A stretch of DNA of 6,715 nt. It comes from Streptomycetaceae bacterium (lineage in GTDB: Bacteria; Actinomycetota; Actinomycetes; Nanopelagicales; Nanopelagicaceae). The translations under genes and the position numbers were made by a program. The notes beneath the pieces are model-generated. The model was not told the origin of the DNA. It ran no database searches and saw nothing but the letters and a program-made list of their open reading frames with translations. The stretch spans positions 1-6,715 of the forward strand of contig JAIYCF010000102.1 in assembly GCA_027488165.1 (NCBI GenBank). The letters run 5' to 3'. Below are positions 5,325 through 6,715 of the stretch, piece after piece. Positions within the stretch are counted from its first letter, which is position 1, and each line of letters starts with the position of its first letter.

Positions 5325-5819
5325 ATGAGCGCGCACCGTGATGAAGTAGACCGCCTAATCGCGGATTGGAAGCGCGAGCGCCCCGATTTAGATATCAGCC
5401 CCTTTGCGGTGCTTAGCCGTATTTCTCGTATCTCTCGAAATTTAGATATCGCCCGTCGCGATGCTTTCGCTGACCTAGAAACTTGGGGCTTCGATGTTTT
5501 AGCAGCTCTTCGTCGCGCAGGCGATCCTTATCAACTCTCCCCTGGTGCACTGATGCAAGAAACGCTGGTAACAAGTGGCACCATGACAAATCGTTTAGAT
5601 CGTTTAGAAGAGTTGAAGTTAATTACTCGCCAACCAGATCCAGATGACGGCCGCGGCTCACTCGTAACTTTGACCGCTTCCGGAATGCGCGCAGTTGATA
5701 AAGCCCTAGAAGGTTTGCTTGAACACGAGCGGGAATTGTTAAAAGGTTTAACGCGCGAACAGAAAGTTGCACTGGCAGATTTACTTAGCGCACTCGCTGC
5801 GCATCTCGAAGAAAACTAG
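5325..5819 (+). CDS. MarR-family winged-helix transcriptional regulator
   Basis: A 164-residue cytosolic DNA-binding protein, usual length for the MarR family. An N-terminal helical part (about 1-50, 'SPFAVLSRISRISRNLD') should contribute to dimerisation. The winged helix-turn-helix follows: helix 'TWGFDVLAALRRAG' (53-66), 'LSPGALMQETLVTSGTMTNR' (71-90, with recognition helix after 'TSGTMTNRLDRLEELKLI'), and the wing 'DPDDGRGSLVTLTASG' (105-120) with the family's Asp-Arg core 'DDGR'. The C-terminal helices (121-164) complete the dimer interface. The ATG at 5325 was chosen because the protein then begins with a normal helix, while the longer GTG form from 5271 would add 18 unconvincing residues and run over the promoter. 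The gene is divergent from tRNA-Gln/glmU, and its stop overlaps that of ispE by 4 bp. Ligand and targets are unknown; autoregulation is likely. Control of glmU is possible but not shown. Confidence 0.93.
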   Translation: MSAHRDEVDRLIADWKRERPDLDISPFAVLSRISRISRNLDIARRDAFADLETWGFDVLAALRRAGDPYQLSPGALMQETLVTSGTMTNRLDRLEELKLITRQPDPDDGRGSLVTLTASGMRAVDKALEGLLEHERELLKGLTREQKVALADLLSALAAHLEEN

Positions 5820-6715
5820 ATAACTTTCGCACCATGCACTGGGCCATAGGCACGGGCAACGCTGCCAACAACTCCACTAGAAGTTAACGCAACTGCCAGA
5901 TCTAAACCTTGCTCTTCATCAGCAACTAAGAATGCGACTGTTGGCCCTGAACCAGAAACGATCGAACCGAGTGCGCCGTATTCTTCGCCCACATCTAAAA
6001 CTAAAGTTAAAGCAGGGCGCAGTGAACATGCCGCCGATTGCAGATCATTATGCAGAGCCTGGCCAACTGCCTTTGAATCTGCGGCAAGCAAAGATTGCAT
6101 GAGCGCATCGCTAGTCTGCGGCGCTGCGATATCTAAACCAGCGCGCAGTCGATCGCACTCTTGATAAACAGCCGGAGTTGATAAGCCAACTGTCGATAGC
6201 GCTAGAACCCAGTGATACGTACCGCGCGATAGCGCTGCAGTTAATTGATCACCACGTCCCTGACCAATTGCGGTGCCACCAGAAATCATAAATGGCACAT
6301 CACTGCCCAGTTGCGAGCCAAATTCATGCATCTCTTCTCGAGACATTTCGAGTTCGTAAAGATCATTTACTCCAACGATCACGGCTGCCGCATCGGCGCT
6401 ACCACCAGCCATTCCGCCCGCCACTGGGATCGATTTATTTACTTCAATATGAGCATCGATCACAAAGTCATACTCATTGGCAATTAATTGCGCTGCCTTT
6501 ACTGCCAAATTTGTGGAATCTGCTGGCACCCCATGCGTGTGGTCGCCGATGATCGAAATAGTGATTCCGTTACCTGGTGCAGATTTTGTGATTGTGACAT
6601 CGTCATAAATTGAGATCGCTTGAAAAACGGTAACGAGATTGTGGAATCCATCGGCCTCACGTGGGCCGACTGCCAATTGCAGATTTACCTTGGCAGGAAC
6701 TCGCACGGTGACAGA
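5816..6715 (-). CDS. ispE: 4-diphosphocytidyl-2-C-methyl-D-erythritol kinase (5' end outside window)
   Basis: GHMP-superfamily kinase of the MEP pathway that phosphorylates CDP-methylerythritol with ATP on the way to isoprenoid precursors. 299 codons are visible and the frame stays open to the right edge; the first residues 'SVTVRVPAKVNLQLAVG' look like an actinobacterial IspE beginning a few residues earlier, so the GTG at 6706 is probably internal and the true start is just outside. Numbered from the edge, I see Lys9 in 'PAKVNL', the GHMP ATP loop 'PVAGGMAGGSADAA' (97-110), catalytic Asp139 in 'LGSDVPF', and the third GHMP motif 'SGSGPT' (254-259). Almost the whole enzyme is present. It is convergent with the marR-family gene, the two TAG stops sharing the palindrome CTAG at 5816-5819. 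In Actinobacteria ispE commonly lies near glmU. Confidence 0.96.
   Translation of the reverse strand, partial: SVTVRVPAKVNLQLAVGPREADGFHNLVTVFQAISIYDDVTITKSAPGNGITISIIGDHTHGVPADSTNLAVKAAQLIANEYDFVIDAHIEVNKSIPVAGGMAGGSADAAAVIVGVNDLYELEMSREEMHEFGSQLGSDVPFMISGGTAIGQGRGDQLTAALSRGTYHWVLALSTVGLSTPAVYQECDRLRAGLDIAAPQTSDALMQSLLAADSKAVGQALHNDLQSAACSLRPALTLVLDVGEEYGALGSIVSGSGPTVAFLVADEEQGLDLAVALTSSGVVGSVARAYGPVHGAKVI

Noticed and set aside
5119..5328. 69-residue plus-strand frame over the tRNA
   Set aside because: It runs antisense through the tRNA-Gln and regulatory DNA; a chance frame.
6245..6552. Two plus-strand frames opposite ispE
   Set aside because: Antisense shadows of a gene with all GHMP kinase motifs.
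6704..6706. GTG as the start of ispE
   Set aside because: The frame continues to the window edge and encodes 'SVTV', as at the N-terminus of other actinobacterial IspE proteins; the true start is likely outside.

Overview
The window is a stretch of ordinary bacterial chromosome. It carries seven protein-coding genes and one tRNA, packed tightly, with no mobile elements, CRISPR array or rRNA. The gene order glmU-prs-rplY-pth, with ispE and a tRNA-Gln close by, is the order known from Actinobacteria. The proteins also look actinobacterial: Prs has the same length (326 aa) as the mycobacterial enzyme as I remember it and the same 'VSPDSGRVRVAE' and 'HKTRDPRVPN' segments, GlmU carries the actinobacterial-type C-terminal section, and L25 is the long CTC type. 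The base composition is only moderate in G+C, with many AAA, TTA and GAA codons. That points to a low-GC, streamlined lineage such as the freshwater acI / Nanopelagicales group rather than Streptomyces or Mycobacterium. The lineage is an inference; nothing in the window proves it.

Layout. Positions 1-1311 (+) hold the 3' half of ppc (phosphoenolpyruvate carboxylase), cut by the window edge. It converges on pth with only 13 bp between the stops. From 5246 down to 1325 everything is on the minus strand: tRNA-Gln(UUG), glmU, prs, rplY and pth. The glmU-prs gap is 5 bp and the rplY-pth gap 20 bp, so these are probably co-transcribed. The one sizeable gap in the run is 135 bp before rplY, which contains several small inverted repeats and may be a regulatory leader. 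Divergent from the tRNA is a MarR-family regulator (5325-5819, +), whose probable promoter overlaps short palindromes. It meets the convergent ispE gene (minus strand, continuing past the right edge) in a 4-bp shared CTAG.

How the genes fit together. Most are core housekeeping. GlmU makes UDP-GlcNAc for peptidoglycan, Prs makes PRPP for nucleotides and His/Trp, L25/CTC binds 5S rRNA, Pth recycles peptidyl-tRNA, IspE acts in the MEP isoprenoid pathway, and Ppc refills oxaloacetate. There is no sign of a dedicated novel system. The points worth a second look are non-coding: the rplY leader, the glutamate-like body and odd T-loop of the tRNA-Gln, and the palindromic, apparently leaderless promoters between tRNA-Gln/glmU and marR. 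No gene-free stretch exceeds 300 bp; the longest continuous one is the 135-bp rplY leader.
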